Source: Hyphomicrobiales bacterium
GTDB taxonomy: Bacteria > Pseudomonadota > Alphaproteobacteria > Rhizobiales > Beijerinckiaceae
Length of the DNA: 15,855 nt
Assembly (NCBI GenBank): GCA_015655535.1
Contig: JAATEW010000377.1
Span: 1 to 15,855 of the forward strand
Direction of reading: 5' to 3'
Made by a program: the position numbers and the translations under genes. Shown one piece after another: positions 1 through 7,280 of this stretch. Position 1 is the stretch's first letter. Every line of letters starts with the position of its first letter. Under the pieces are notes generated by a model that ran no database searches, had not been told where the DNA came from, and saw nothing but the letters and a program-made list of their open reading frames with translations.

Positions 1-215
1 ATCATGTCTTCATCGGTGGCGGATTTTCGGCTGAGGGTTCGATCGGCCGCGAGATATTCCACGATGTGAAAGCGCAGGAGGTGCCGCAGACTGTCGAGCG
101 TCTGCTCAAAGCCTATCTCAAACATCGCGAGAGCCCGGCGGAAAGCTTTCATGCTTTCGCCAATGCCTGCGATGTCGCCGTGCTCCAACGTTTCGCGATG
201 AAAATCACCCTATGA
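1..215 (+). CDS. nirA: NirA-type nitrite/sulfite reductase, C-terminal end (partial)
   Basis: This is the last ~70 codons of a gene that begins before the window; reading starts at base 3 and TGA is at 213-215. The visible tail starts HVFIGGGFSAEGSIGRE, followed by a helical stretch with YLKHRESPAESF. That matches, from memory, the C-terminus of siroheme/[4Fe-4S] NirA-type reductases, which reduce nitrite to ammonium in six electrons in the cytoplasm. The siroheme-binding cysteines lie upstream of the window and cannot be checked. The stop overlaps the next start as ATGA (212-215), and the next two genes encode a reductase flavoprotein and nitrate reductase, which favours nitrite over sulfite as substrate. 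A sulfite reductase hemoprotein or precorrin-3B synthase-like member remains possible. Confidence 0.72.
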   Translation, partial: HVFIGGGFSAEGSIGREIFHDVKAQEVPQTVERLLKAYLKHRESPAESFHAFANACDVAVLQRFAMKITL

Positions 216-1810
216 CAATGCCGCCGGCCATCCCTCCCATGATCCCGGAGAACGCGCCTTTTTCGGAAGAGCAGCGCGCCTGGCTCAATGGATTTTTCGC
301 AGGCCTCTTGGCGCCGGAGACTCTGGCCGCGCAAGACGGTCAGGCGCCCGCAATCGGGGCCGACGATGGCGAAGCGCCTTGGCACGACCCGGCCATGCCG
401 CTCGACGAGCGCATGAAGCTTGCCGAAGGCAAGCCCTTGCGCCGCCGCCTGATGGCCGCCATGGCGCAGCAGGATTGCGGCCAATGCGGCTATGATTGCG
501 AGACCTATGCCGATGCGATCGTGGCGCATAAGGAAGAGCGGCTGAATCTCTGCGTGCCCGGCGAGAAGCCGACCTTCCGCATGGTGAAAGCACTCGCGGA
601 AGAAATGAACGAGGAACAGCCCGTCGCCGAAGCACCGGCTGTGCCGATCCCGCAGGGGGAATCGGCCGCGCCCCCGCAAAGCGCACCCTCGGCGTCCGGC
701 GCCTCCAGCCGTGCGCATCCGGCGACGATCAGCTTTGCGGCGCGGCGGCGGCTCAATAAGGAAGATTCCGAGAAGGCGACCTATCATATCGAATTCGACC
801 TGACCGATAGTGGCCTTACCTATTCGGTTGGCGATAGTCTTGGTGTCTTTCCGCAAAACGATCCGCATCTCATCGACGCCGTGATCATGACGATCGGCGC
901 GGAGCCCAAGAGTCTGATCGGCGGGCGTATGTTGCGTGACATTCTCATCAATGATCTCTCGCTCGGATCGCCGCCCGACCGTTTCTTCGAATTCATTTCC
1001 TTCATGACGGGCGGCGAGCGGCGCCAGAAGGCGAAGCTTCTCTCTATTGGTGAAGATCCCGACGGCGATGCGGCGACGCTCGACGTGCTCGCCGCGCTCG
1101 AGAAATTCCCCAAGCTGCGGCCGGACCCTGAAGCCTTCGTCGAAGCGCTCGATCCATTGCAGCCGCGGCTTTATTCCATTTCCTCCTCGCCGAAGGTCGA
1201 TCCGAAACATCTGTCTTTGACCGTAGATCATGTGCGCTACGTGATCGGTGACCGCATCCGGCGCGGTGTTGCCTCGTCTTGGTTGAGCGAAGCACTGGCG
1301 CCGGGCACAAAGCTCAAAGCCTATATTCAAAAGGCGCATCATTTCGCTCTGCCTGAAAGCAATGAGGTTCCGATCATCATGGTCGGGCCTGGAACCGGCG
1401 TCGCACCCTTCCGCGCCTTCCTGCAAGAGCGCCGCGCGATGCAGGCCACTGGCGGCGCCTGGCTCTTCTTTGGGCATCAGCGCCGCGCCGCGGATTTTTT
1501 CTATGAAGACGAGTTTTCCGCCATGCTCAAGGATGGCTCCTTGAACAAATTGTCGCTCGCCTGGTCGCGCGACGGCGACACCAAGGTCTATGTGCAAGAC
1601 AAGATGCGCATGGAGAGCGAAGACCTTTACGATTGGATCGCGCGCGGCGCGCATTTCTATGTCTGCGGCGATGCCAAGCGCATGGCGGGCGATGTCGAGC
1701 GCGCGCTTGCCGACATCATCGCCAAACATGGCGATCATACCGAAACATCCGCGAAAGCATTCATCGGCGGCATGAAGAAATCCGGCCGCTATCAGACGGA
1801 TGTCTATTGA
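212..1810 (+). CDS. CysJ-like reductase flavoprotein with N-terminal Fe-S domain (nitrite/nitrate reductase electron donor)
   Basis: A 532-aa cytosolic electron-transfer protein. Residues 1-80 are unassigned. Residues 89-114 carry C89-x2-C92-x3-C96-x17-C114, resembling the small Fe-S domain of RnfB-like proteins (CGxCGY...LCxPG). A Pro/Ala-rich linker follows (~135-170). Then comes a CysJ/P450-reductase-type FAD domain with RLYSISSSP at 319-327. The NAD(P)H domain has GPGTG at 392-396 and YVCGD at 483-487, and the protein ends in GRYQTDVY, whose terminal aromatic residue normally stacks on the flavin. Unlike CysJ (~600 aa), it has no flavodoxin/FMN domain; the Fe-S domain sits in that place. 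It overlaps nirA by 4 bp and nasA by 1 bp, so I infer it passes NAD(P)H electrons to NirA and/or NasA. Databases would likely label it sulfite reductase subunit alpha. The ATGA overlap with nirA supports this start. Confidence 0.88.
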   Translation: MTMPPAIPPMIPENAPFSEEQRAWLNGFFAGLLAPETLAAQDGQAPAIGADDGEAPWHDPAMPLDERMKLAEGKPLRRRLMAAMAQQDCGQCGYDCETYADAIVAHKEERLNLCVPGEKPTFRMVKALAEEMNEEQPVAEAPAVPIPQGESAAPPQSAPSASGASSRAHPATISFAARRRLNKEDSEKATYHIEFDLTDSGLTYSVGDSLGVFPQNDPHLIDAVIMTIGAEPKSLIGGRMLRDILINDLSLGSPPDRFFEFISFMTGGERRQKAKLLSIGEDPDGDAATLDVLAALEKFPKLRPDPEAFVEALDPLQPRLYSISSSPKVDPKHLSLTVDHVRYVIGDRIRRGVASSWLSEALAPGTKLKAYIQKAHHFALPESNEVPIIMVGPGTGVAPFRAFLQERRAMQATGGAWLFFGHQRRAADFFYEDEFSAMLKDGSLNKLSLAWSRDGDTKVYVQDKMRMESEDLYDWIARGAHFYVCGDAKRMAGDVERALADIIAKHGDHTETSAKAFIGGMKKSGRYQTDVY

Positions 1811-4470
1811 TGGCAGCCGAGGCCTCCGTCCGCACCACTTGTCCTTATTGCGGCGTCGGCTGCGGCGTGATCGCAACGCCGGATGGCGAGGGCGGCGCGG
1901 CGATCGAAGGCGACCTGGAGCATCCTTCGAATTTCGGCAGGCTTTGCTCGAAAGGCGCGGCGCTCGGCGAAACGCTCGGGCTTGAGACGCGCCTGCTTCA
2001 TCCGATGATCCATGGCCGCGCGGCAAGCTGGGATGTCGCGCTCGATTATATCGCGACGCATCTTGCGCATATTATCGAGCGCTATGGTCCGGATGCCGTC
2101 GCCTTCTATCTCTCCGGGCAATTGCTGACGGAGGATTATTACGTCGCCAACAAGCTGATGAAGGGCTTCATCGGCTCGGCCAATGTCGATACGAATTCGC
2201 GGCTGTGCATGGCTTCGTCCGTCGCTGGCCACAGGCGTGTCTTCGGCTCGGATACGGTGCCCGGCTGTTACGAGGATCTCGACGAAGCCGATCTTTTCGT
2301 GCTTGTTGGTTCCAACGCGGCCTGGTGCCATCCCGTGCTGTATCAGCGCATGGTGGCGGCGCAGGAAAAGCGTGGTGCCAAACTCGTCAACATAGATCCG
2401 CGTGCGACGGCGACATCCGAGACGGCTTCTTTGCAATTGTCCCTGGCGCCTGGCCAGGATGGGACGTTGTTTTCCGGCCTTCTCGTCTATCTTGCCGAGA
2501 ACGGCCATCTCGACCATGCGTTCATCGATGCGCATACGGAAGGCTTTGAGGCGGCGCTCGCGCGCGCCAAGGAAATCGCGCCGAATCTCAGCGCGATTTC
2601 CTTGCGCACGCGGCTGCCGCCGGACAACATCCGCCGTTTCTATGAGCTTTGGGCGGGCACGAAACGCGTCGTCACGCTCTATAGCCAGGGCGTCAATCAA
2701 TCCGCGCAGGGCACGGATAAGGTTACGGCCATTCTCAATTGCCACCTCGCGACAGGGCGGATCGGCCGCGCGGGCATGGGGCCTTTTTCCTTGACGGGCC
2801 AGCCCAATGCGATGGGCGGGCGCGAAGTCGGCGGCCTCGCCAATCAGCTTGCCGCGCATATGGGCTTTTCGCCGGAAGAGATCGACCGCGTGCGCCGCTT
2901 CTGGAATGCGCCCAATATGGCGCAGCATGAAGGATTGAAGGCGGTTGGTCTGTTCGAGGCGATCGACCAAGGCAAGATCAAAGCGCTTTGGATCATGGGC
3001 ACCAATCCAGCCGTGAGCCTGCCGCGCGCCGATCGCGTCGCGCAAGCGCTGCGCAAACTCGACCTTTGCATAATCTCCGAGAATGTGATCTCGAACGATA
3101 CGGTCAATGCGGCTCATGCCGTGCTTTTGCCGGCGAGCGCCTGGGGCGAGAAGGACGGCACTGTCACCAATTCCGAGCGGCGCATTTCGCGCCAGCGCGC
3201 CTTTCTGCCGCCGGCCGGCGAAGCTAGGCAGGATTGGTGGGCGCTCGGCGAAGTTGCCAAGCGGCTTGGATTCTCCGGCTTCGATTATCCCAATGCCGCG
3301 GCGATTTTCGCCGAACATGCGGCTCTGTCCGCCTTCGAGAATGACGGCACCCGCGACTTCGACCTGAGCGGCCTCGCGCCTGCGTCAACGCAGGATTATG
3401 ACTCGATGTCTCCCGTGCAATGGCCTTGCCGGAAGGAGCATTCTCCGGCGCGACGGCTCTTCGCGGACGGCGGCTTTTTTACCTCTTCCGGCAAGGCGCG
3501 ATTCCAGGAAATCGCATCGCCGCAATTGGCCGATGTGCCCTCGCCGACATGGCCTTTGCTCCTGAATACGGGGCGCGTGCGCGACCAATGGCATACGATG
3601 ACGCGCACCGGGCTTTCGCCGCGTCTGGGGTCGCATATAGCGGAGCCCTTTCTCGCCGTGCATCCGCTCGATGCCGTGGCGGCCGGCCTTTGCGATGGCG
3701 GCCTTGCCGAAGTCAGCAATGATCATGGATCCGCGCTTTTGCGCGTAGCCGTCACGGCTGCGCAGGAGCGGGGCGGCGTCTTTGCGCCCATTCATTGGAA
3801 TGCGGAAACGGCGGGCGCGGCGCGGATCGGCAGTCTCGTTCATTCGCTGGTCGATCCCTGGTCTGGTCAGCCCGATGCGAAAGCCACGCCGGTCAGGGTG
3901 CGTGCGGGGGTGATGACACGCGCGGGCTTTATCGTCGCGCGGCAGAGATTTGCTCTCCCCGGCGATACGTTTTGGGCCTGGCAGGCCATCGATGGGGGCT
4001 TTGCCGCCGTGGTCGAGACGAATGCGCCAGACGCCATCTTTCAGGATCTGTTGCGGAGCCGTGGCGAGGCGGAGGAATTGAGCCTTTCCGATGTAAGCAG
4101 CGGGGTTTTCCGTATCGCGCGGGTCAAGGCGAACCGTCTCGACACGGCGCTCTTTTTGGCCAGGCGGCGCGAGGCGCCGCGCTGGACGCTTGTACAGAAA
4201 GCTTTCGCAGCCAGCGAACTCGATGCTGTGACGCGGAAGCTTTTGCTCTCCGGGCGAAGCCCGGACGGCGTCACCGACGAAGGCCCCATTGTCTGCGCTT
4301 GTTTCGGCGTGCCGCGCGACCGGATCACGCATGCGATCGAAGAGGGTGCTTCAAACCTTGCCGCGGTGCAGGGGAAACTGAAGGCCGGGACCAATTGCGG
4401 GTCTTGCCTGCCGGAATTGAAACGCCTGCTGGTGATCCATCAGAAAACCCAGGCGCTCGCGCTGACTTAG
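1810..4470 (+). CDS. nasA: Assimilatory nitrate reductase, molybdopterin catalytic subunit with C-terminal BFD-like [2Fe-2S] domain
   Basis: An 886-aa cytoplasmic Mo-bis-MGD enzyme that reduces nitrate to nitrite. An N-terminal [4Fe-4S] site is formed by C11, C14, C18 and C46 (CPYCGVGC ... RLCSKG). The probable Mo ligand is C133 in NSRLCMASS. The catalytic core runs to about residue 500. The MGD-binding domain (~580-690) has the family hallmark GRVRDQWHTMTRTG. The end (~826-880) is a BFD-like domain with C829-x-C831 and C863-x2-C866. The length and C-terminal iron-sulfur module match Klebsiella-type NasA (~870 aa) rather than periplasmic NapA; there is no Tat signal. The ATG at 1810 shares its A with the preceding TGA (TGATG). 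The open frame extends upstream to 1633, but that part overlaps the flavoprotein and is not homologous. The product would be used by the NirA encoded just upstream. Confidence 0.95.
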   Translation: MAAEASVRTTCPYCGVGCGVIATPDGEGGAAIEGDLEHPSNFGRLCSKGAALGETLGLETRLLHPMIHGRAASWDVALDYIATHLAHIIERYGPDAVAFYLSGQLLTEDYYVANKLMKGFIGSANVDTNSRLCMASSVAGHRRVFGSDTVPGCYEDLDEADLFVLVGSNAAWCHPVLYQRMVAAQEKRGAKLVNIDPRATATSETASLQLSLAPGQDGTLFSGLLVYLAENGHLDHAFIDAHTEGFEAALARAKEIAPNLSAISLRTRLPPDNIRRFYELWAGTKRVVTLYSQGVNQSAQGTDKVTAILNCHLATGRIGRAGMGPFSLTGQPNAMGGREVGGLANQLAAHMGFSPEEIDRVRRFWNAPNMAQHEGLKAVGLFEAIDQGKIKALWIMGTNPAVSLPRADRVAQALRKLDLCIISENVISNDTVNAAHAVLLPASAWGEKDGTVTNSERRISRQRAFLPPAGEARQDWWALGEVAKRLGFSGFDYPNAAAIFAEHAALSAFENDGTRDFDLSGLAPASTQDYDSMSPVQWPCRKEHSPARRLFADGGFFTSSGKARFQEIASPQLADVPSPTWPLLLNTGRVRDQWHTMTRTGLSPRLGSHIAEPFLAVHPLDAVAAGLCDGGLAEVSNDHGSALLRVAVTAAQERGGVFAPIHWNAETAGAARIGSLVHSLVDPWSGQPDAKATPVRVRAGVMTRAGFIVARQRFALPGDTFWAWQAIDGGFAAVVETNAPDAIFQDLLRSRGEAEELSLSDVSSGVFRIARVKANRLDTALFLARRREAPRWTLVQKAFAASELDAVTRKLLLSGRSPDGVTDEGPIVCACFGVPRDRITHAIEEGASNLAAVQGKLKAGTNCGSCLPELKRLLVIHQKTQALALT

Positions 4471-4497
4471 AGATTCATTCAAACGGTCGGGCGTGCT

Positions 4498-4583
4498 CCG
4501 TCATTGCGAGCGAAGCGAAGCAATCCAGAGCAACCGTTCAGGGGGCATGGTTTGTTTCGTCAATCCGCGCCTCGCAATGACGG
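4498..4583. repeat. Dispersed palindromic repeat (CGTCATTGCGAG type)
   Basis: An 86-bp element bounded by perfect 13-bp inverted repeats, CCGTCATTGCGAG (4498-4510) and CTCGCAATGACGG (4571-4583). The left arm continues into GCGAAGCGAAGCAATCC, a sequence I recognise as a very common intergenic repeat in alphaproteobacteria and some other bacteria. It lies between the convergent ends of nasA and the Lrp-type gene, starting 27 bp past the nasA stop. Its RNA could fold into one long hairpin on either strand and might serve as a bidirectional terminator or stabilise mRNA ends. No transposase is present. Only one copy is in this window, so its repetitiveness here is from family knowledge. Confidence 0.8.
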
Positions 4584-4604
4584 CTCGGCGATTGAGTCCT
4601 GACC

Positions 4605-5075
4605 CTATGCCGAAATCGGAAAGGCCGTCTCGGCCTTGATGTTTTCCAAGGCGAAATGCGACGTGACATTCTTCAGAGGGTTGAGCGCGATCAGCTTCTT
4701 GTAGAATTCATCGAAGGCCGCCGCGTCGGAAACCACCACGCGCAAGACATAATCGACATCGCCCGCGACGCGATAGAAATCCATCACCTCTTCCATGGCG
4801 GTGACGCGCTCGGCGAATTGCTCAAGCGACTCGGTTGTGTGGTCGCCGATCTTGATCGAGACGAAGACCGTCATGCCGAGGCCAAGTTTGATCGGATCGA
4901 GCACCGCGATGCGGCGCCTGATGATGCCGTTCGATTCGAGTTTCTGCAGCCGCTTCCAGCAAGGCGTTTGCGACAGGCCGACTTGCGCCGCGATCTCCCC
5001 GATCGAAAGGGACGCGTCTTTCTGGACGATTTGCAGGATGCGTCTATCGACCTGATCCAATCTCAATTCGCTCAT
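4605..5075 (-). CDS. Lrp/AsnC family transcriptional regulator
   Basis: A 156-aa DNA-binding regulator. Residues 7-55 form the N-terminal helix-turn-helix (LDQVDRRIL ... IAAQVGLSQTPCWKRLQKLE). Residues ~65-150 form the RAM/AsnC ligand-binding domain (VFVSIKIGDH ... VAGDVDYVLRVVV ... VTSHFALENIK). The length is normal for the family. I chose the ATG at 5075 because it is preceded by AGGTGG at good spacing and gives the usual MSELRLDQVDRRIL start; an open frame extends 16 codons further upstream without homology. Members usually sense an amino acid or a related small molecule. It is divergent from the TauD-like dioxygenase, and paired palindromes overlap its promoter, so autoregulation and control of that neighbour are likely. 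The effector cannot be predicted. Confidence 0.93.
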   Translation of the reverse strand: MSELRLDQVDRRILQIVQKDASLSIGEIAAQVGLSQTPCWKRLQKLESNGIIRRRIAVLDPIKLGLGMTVFVSIKIGDHTTESLEQFAERVTAMEEVMDFYRVAGDVDYVLRVVVSDAAAFDEFYKKLIALNPLKNVTSHFALENIKAETAFPISA

Positions 5076-5177
5076 GTTCGAACCACCTGTGAGAATTGCG
5101 TTCTTGTTCCGGCGGCGGAGCATTTTCTGGTGCCGGCTGACCGCGGCTCCGCCTGAAAAATGCTCCCTGTCCCTGGA

Positions 5178-5214
5178 TTTATAGATTTATCTATTAGATA
5201 TTGACAATATCTAT
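5178..5214 (-). promoter_or_regulatory. Divergent promoter/operator region of the Lrp-type gene and the dioxygenase, with two abutting palindromes
   Basis: The minus strand reads TTGTCA (5207-5202), 18 bp, then TATAAA (5183-5178), a good sigma-70-type promoter about 100 bp before the Lrp start. Two perfect dyads sit directly on it. ATAGAT-tt-ATCTAT is at 5181-5194. TAGATATT-GAC-AATATCTA is at 5195-5213, and its centre overlaps the -35 element. On the plus strand the second dyad contains a consensus TTGACA (5201-5206), but the matching -10 for the dioxygenase is weak (CATGCT at 5223-5228, 16-bp spacing). The tract is strikingly AT-rich against its surroundings. Binding by the adjacent Lrp-type protein is an inference from position; the promoter match itself is seen directly. 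Confidence 0.6.
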
Positions 5215-5293
5215 GGACTAAGCATGCTTACGCTTGAAATGGCGAAAGCTCAAGCGGTTGCTGCAACATTCTTCGAAAGGATGAGGGTCCGGG

Positions 5294-6160
5294 ATGGCGG
5301 TTAAGGTCGAAAAGCTCGCGTCAGCGCTTGGCGCCGAGGTCACAGGGGTGCGTCTCGACGGCGCCCTCGATCCGGAGGCATCGGCCGCAATTATCGCGGC
5401 CTGGCGGCAGCATCTGGTGCTGGTTTTTCGCGGCCAGGGGATCGATGATTCCGGGCTGCTGGCTTTCGCAAAATCCTTGGGCGATCTCGATCTTGCACCG
5501 GCGCTCGATAGCAAGAAGGCGCATGCGGCTGCCTTTCCGGAAATTACCGTCGTCTCCAATGTCATCGAAAATGGCGAGCCGATCGGCGGCCTCGGCAGCG
5601 GCGATCTCGCCTGGCATTCGGATATGACCTTTCAGGAGGAGCCGCCCGTCGGTTGCGTGCTGAATGCGCGCGAGACGCCGGCCGGTGGCGGCTTTACCTG
5701 GTTTACCAGCCTGCGCGCCGCGACGGCGGCTCTGCCCGATGCGCTGCAGGCGCGGATTGCCGGCCGCAAGATCCTGCATGATCATTCCTATACGAGTGCC
5801 GGCACGTTGCGGCATGGTGTCGTGCCGTCAGATGATCCCGAAACGCGGCCCGGCGCGCGCCATGCGTTGATCTGGCACCATCCGAGCTGGCAGGAAGATT
5901 TTCTTTTGCTCGGACGGCGTTTCAACGCGCATGTCGTCGGGCTGCCGGTCGAAGAGAGCGAGAACCTGCTCGATGCGCTTTGGGCGCATGCGACCGATCC
6001 CGCCTTTGCCATGCGGCATGAATGGCGGCCGGGCGATGTCGTCTTATGGGACAATCTTTTGACGATGCACCGGCGCGATGCTTTCGATTCGGGCGCAAGG
6101 CGCGTGCTGCATCGCGCCCAGATTCGGCGTCTCAGCCCGCAATGGCGCGCCGCCGCGTGA
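5294..6160 (+). CDS. TauD/TfdA family Fe(II)/2-oxoglutarate-dependent dioxygenase
   Basis: A 288-aa cytoplasmic oxygenase of the taurine/2,4-D dioxygenase family. It would couple oxidative decarboxylation of 2-oxoglutarate to hydroxylation of a substrate. The facial triad is visible: H108-x-D110 in AWHSDM and the distal H259 in TMHRRD. R270 and R274 follow H259 by 11 and 15 residues, the same spacing as in E. coli TauD (H255, R266, R270), and should bind the 2-oxoglutarate carboxylate and substrate. Length and fold order are normal. The ATG at 5294 follows a GGATGAGGG purine stretch. It is divergent from the Lrp-type regulator and convergent with the 2-hydroxyacid dehydrogenase, 56 bp apart. 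The substrate is unknown; taurine is not specifically supported because no tauABC-type operon shares its strand. Confidence 0.9.
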   Translation: MAVKVEKLASALGAEVTGVRLDGALDPEASAAIIAAWRQHLVLVFRGQGIDDSGLLAFAKSLGDLDLAPALDSKKAHAAAFPEITVVSNVIENGEPIGGLGSGDLAWHSDMTFQEEPPVGCVLNARETPAGGGFTWFTSLRAATAALPDALQARIAGRKILHDHSYTSAGTLRHGVVPSDDPETRPGARHALIWHHPSWQEDFLLLGRRFNAHVVGLPVEESENLLDALWAHATDPAFAMRHEWRPGDVVLWDNLLTMHRRDAFDSGARRVLHRAQIRRLSPQWRAAA

Positions 6161-6216
6161 CGAAGTCTGAGCCCGGATGCGCGGGCAGACCAGCGCATGA
6201 CTGATGGTTTCCAGCC

Positions 6217-7188
6217 CTAATTGGGCCGAGGCCAGGGCGTTTCCGCGACCGGCGTCAAAGGTCCCTTGCCGGCGGTCCATGACGCGACATTGTCAATGAC
6301 AAGCTGAGCCATCGCCTGCCGGCTATAATGCGTGCCGGAGCCGACATGCGGCAGCAGCACCGTATTGTTGCATTCGATCAAAGCCTGCGGAACCTTGGGC
6401 TCGAACTCAAAAACATCGAGACCGGCGGCGAGGATTTTGCCTCTCTGCAAGGCTTCGATCAAAGCCGCTTCGTCAACCAGCGAGCCACGCGCGATATTGA
6501 TCAAAACGCCATCCGGCCCGAGCGCCTCCAGCACGTCCTTGTTGACGATATGCTTCGTCTCCGCGCCGCCGGGCGCGACGACCATCAAGACATCGCAGGC
6601 CGCCGCCAAGGCGATGGGGGTCGCATAATAGGGATAGGCAACGCCCGCCTGCCGCGTGCGGCCATGATAGGCGATCTTGAGGCCGAAGGCTTCGGCGCGC
6701 TTGGCGATCGCCTTGCCGATACGGCCAAGACCCAGAATGCCCATCGTGCGGTCGCGCAAGGTCGCGGTCAGCGGATAGGTGCCTGCGAGCCACCGGCCTG
6801 CGCGCAAAAACGCATCGCTTTGCGGAATCTGGCGCGTCGCATCGAGCAGAAGCGCCATGGCGATGTCGGCCACATCCTCGTCGAGAACGCCCGGCGTATT
6901 GGTGAGGATGATCCCATGCGCGGCGGCATAGGCGGCATCGACGAGATCATAGCCGACACCCATGTGGAAAATGGCTTCGAGATTTGGAAATTGCGCGATG
7001 AAATCGGCCGTCACCTTGAACCGCCCGATGCCGCCGCTGATCAGGGCGCGCACGCGATCCTTGACCTCGCGGATTTTCGCCGCCGGATCGGGCGCCTCCC
7101 AGAGCTTATAAAGCGTATGATTCTTGGAGAGCCCATCCACCAGAAAATCGGTGAGGAAGGCCGGCATCAGAAGGTCGAACTCGGACAA
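6217..7188 (-). CDS. D-2-hydroxyacid dehydrogenase (glyoxylate/hydroxypyruvate reductase-like)
   Basis: A 323-aa NAD(P)H-dependent enzyme that interconverts 2-oxoacids and D-2-hydroxyacids. The nucleotide-binding GLGRIG is at 153-158. Catalytic residues are R234 (NIARGS), E263 (FEFEP) and H280 (LPHVGS). Arginines after the second strand (YHGRTR, 175-179) suggest preference for NADPH, as in GhrB/GyaR-type reductases. I chose a TTG start at 7188, giving MSEFDLLMPAFL. It has AGGA nine bases upstream and its alignment fits the family N-terminus. ATG at 7167 is an alternative without a ribosome site. A TTG at 7284 overlapping the permease stop would add 32 residues that look non-coding. It is the last gene of the ABC-transporter unit. 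A phosphonate or formate dehydrogenase activity is unlikely but not excluded. Confidence 0.88.
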   Translation of the reverse strand: MSEFDLLMPAFLTDFLVDGLSKNHTLYKLWEAPDPAAKIREVKDRVRALISGGIGRFKVTADFIAQFPNLEAIFHMGVGYDLVDAAYAAAHGIILTNTPGVLDEDVADIAMALLLDATRQIPQSDAFLRAGRWLAGTYPLTATLRDRTMGILGLGRIGKAIAKRAEAFGLKIAYHGRTRQAGVAYPYYATPIALAAACDVLMVVAPGGAETKHIVNKDVLEALGPDGVLINIARGSLVDEAALIEALQRGKILAAGLDVFEFEPKVPQALIECNNTVLLPHVGSGTHYSRQAMAQLVIDNVASWTAGKGPLTPVAETPWPRPN

Positions 7189-7221
7189 TGTATAAAATCC
7201 TCGCAATAGATGATGGTCCAT

Positions 7222-7238
7222 AATGCCGGATCGGCATT
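7222..7238 (-). promoter_or_regulatory. Short perfect palindrome between permease and dehydrogenase genes
   Basis: AATGCCG-GAT-CGGCATT is a perfect 7-bp dyad in the 92-bp gap between the permease stop (7281) and the chosen dehydrogenase start (7188). In the transcript it would form a tight hairpin without a following U-run. It is therefore more likely an mRNA processing or attenuation element, or an operator, than a classical terminator. The function is not demonstrable from sequence. Confidence 0.35.
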
Positions 7239-7280
7239 CCGAATAGCCGCACATTTTTGTGAGCAAGTCTGCGGCTGGCT

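Noticed and set aside
149..2026. Long open frame on the minus strand across the flavoprotein and nasA start
   Set aside because: It is the antisense mirror of strongly coding plus-strand genes. Its Arg/His/Ala-rich product has no motif, and long antisense frames are expected in GC-rich coding DNA.
1804..3318. Long minus-strand frame inside nasA
   Set aside because: Entirely antisense to a clear molybdopterin oxidoreductase; no ribosome site and no recognisable domain.
6171..6186. Hairpin GCCCG/CGGGC between the convergent dioxygenase and dehydrogenase genes as a terminator
   Set aside because: The stem is only five pairs with a bulged TCT/AGA extension and no T-run on either strand, too weak to call.
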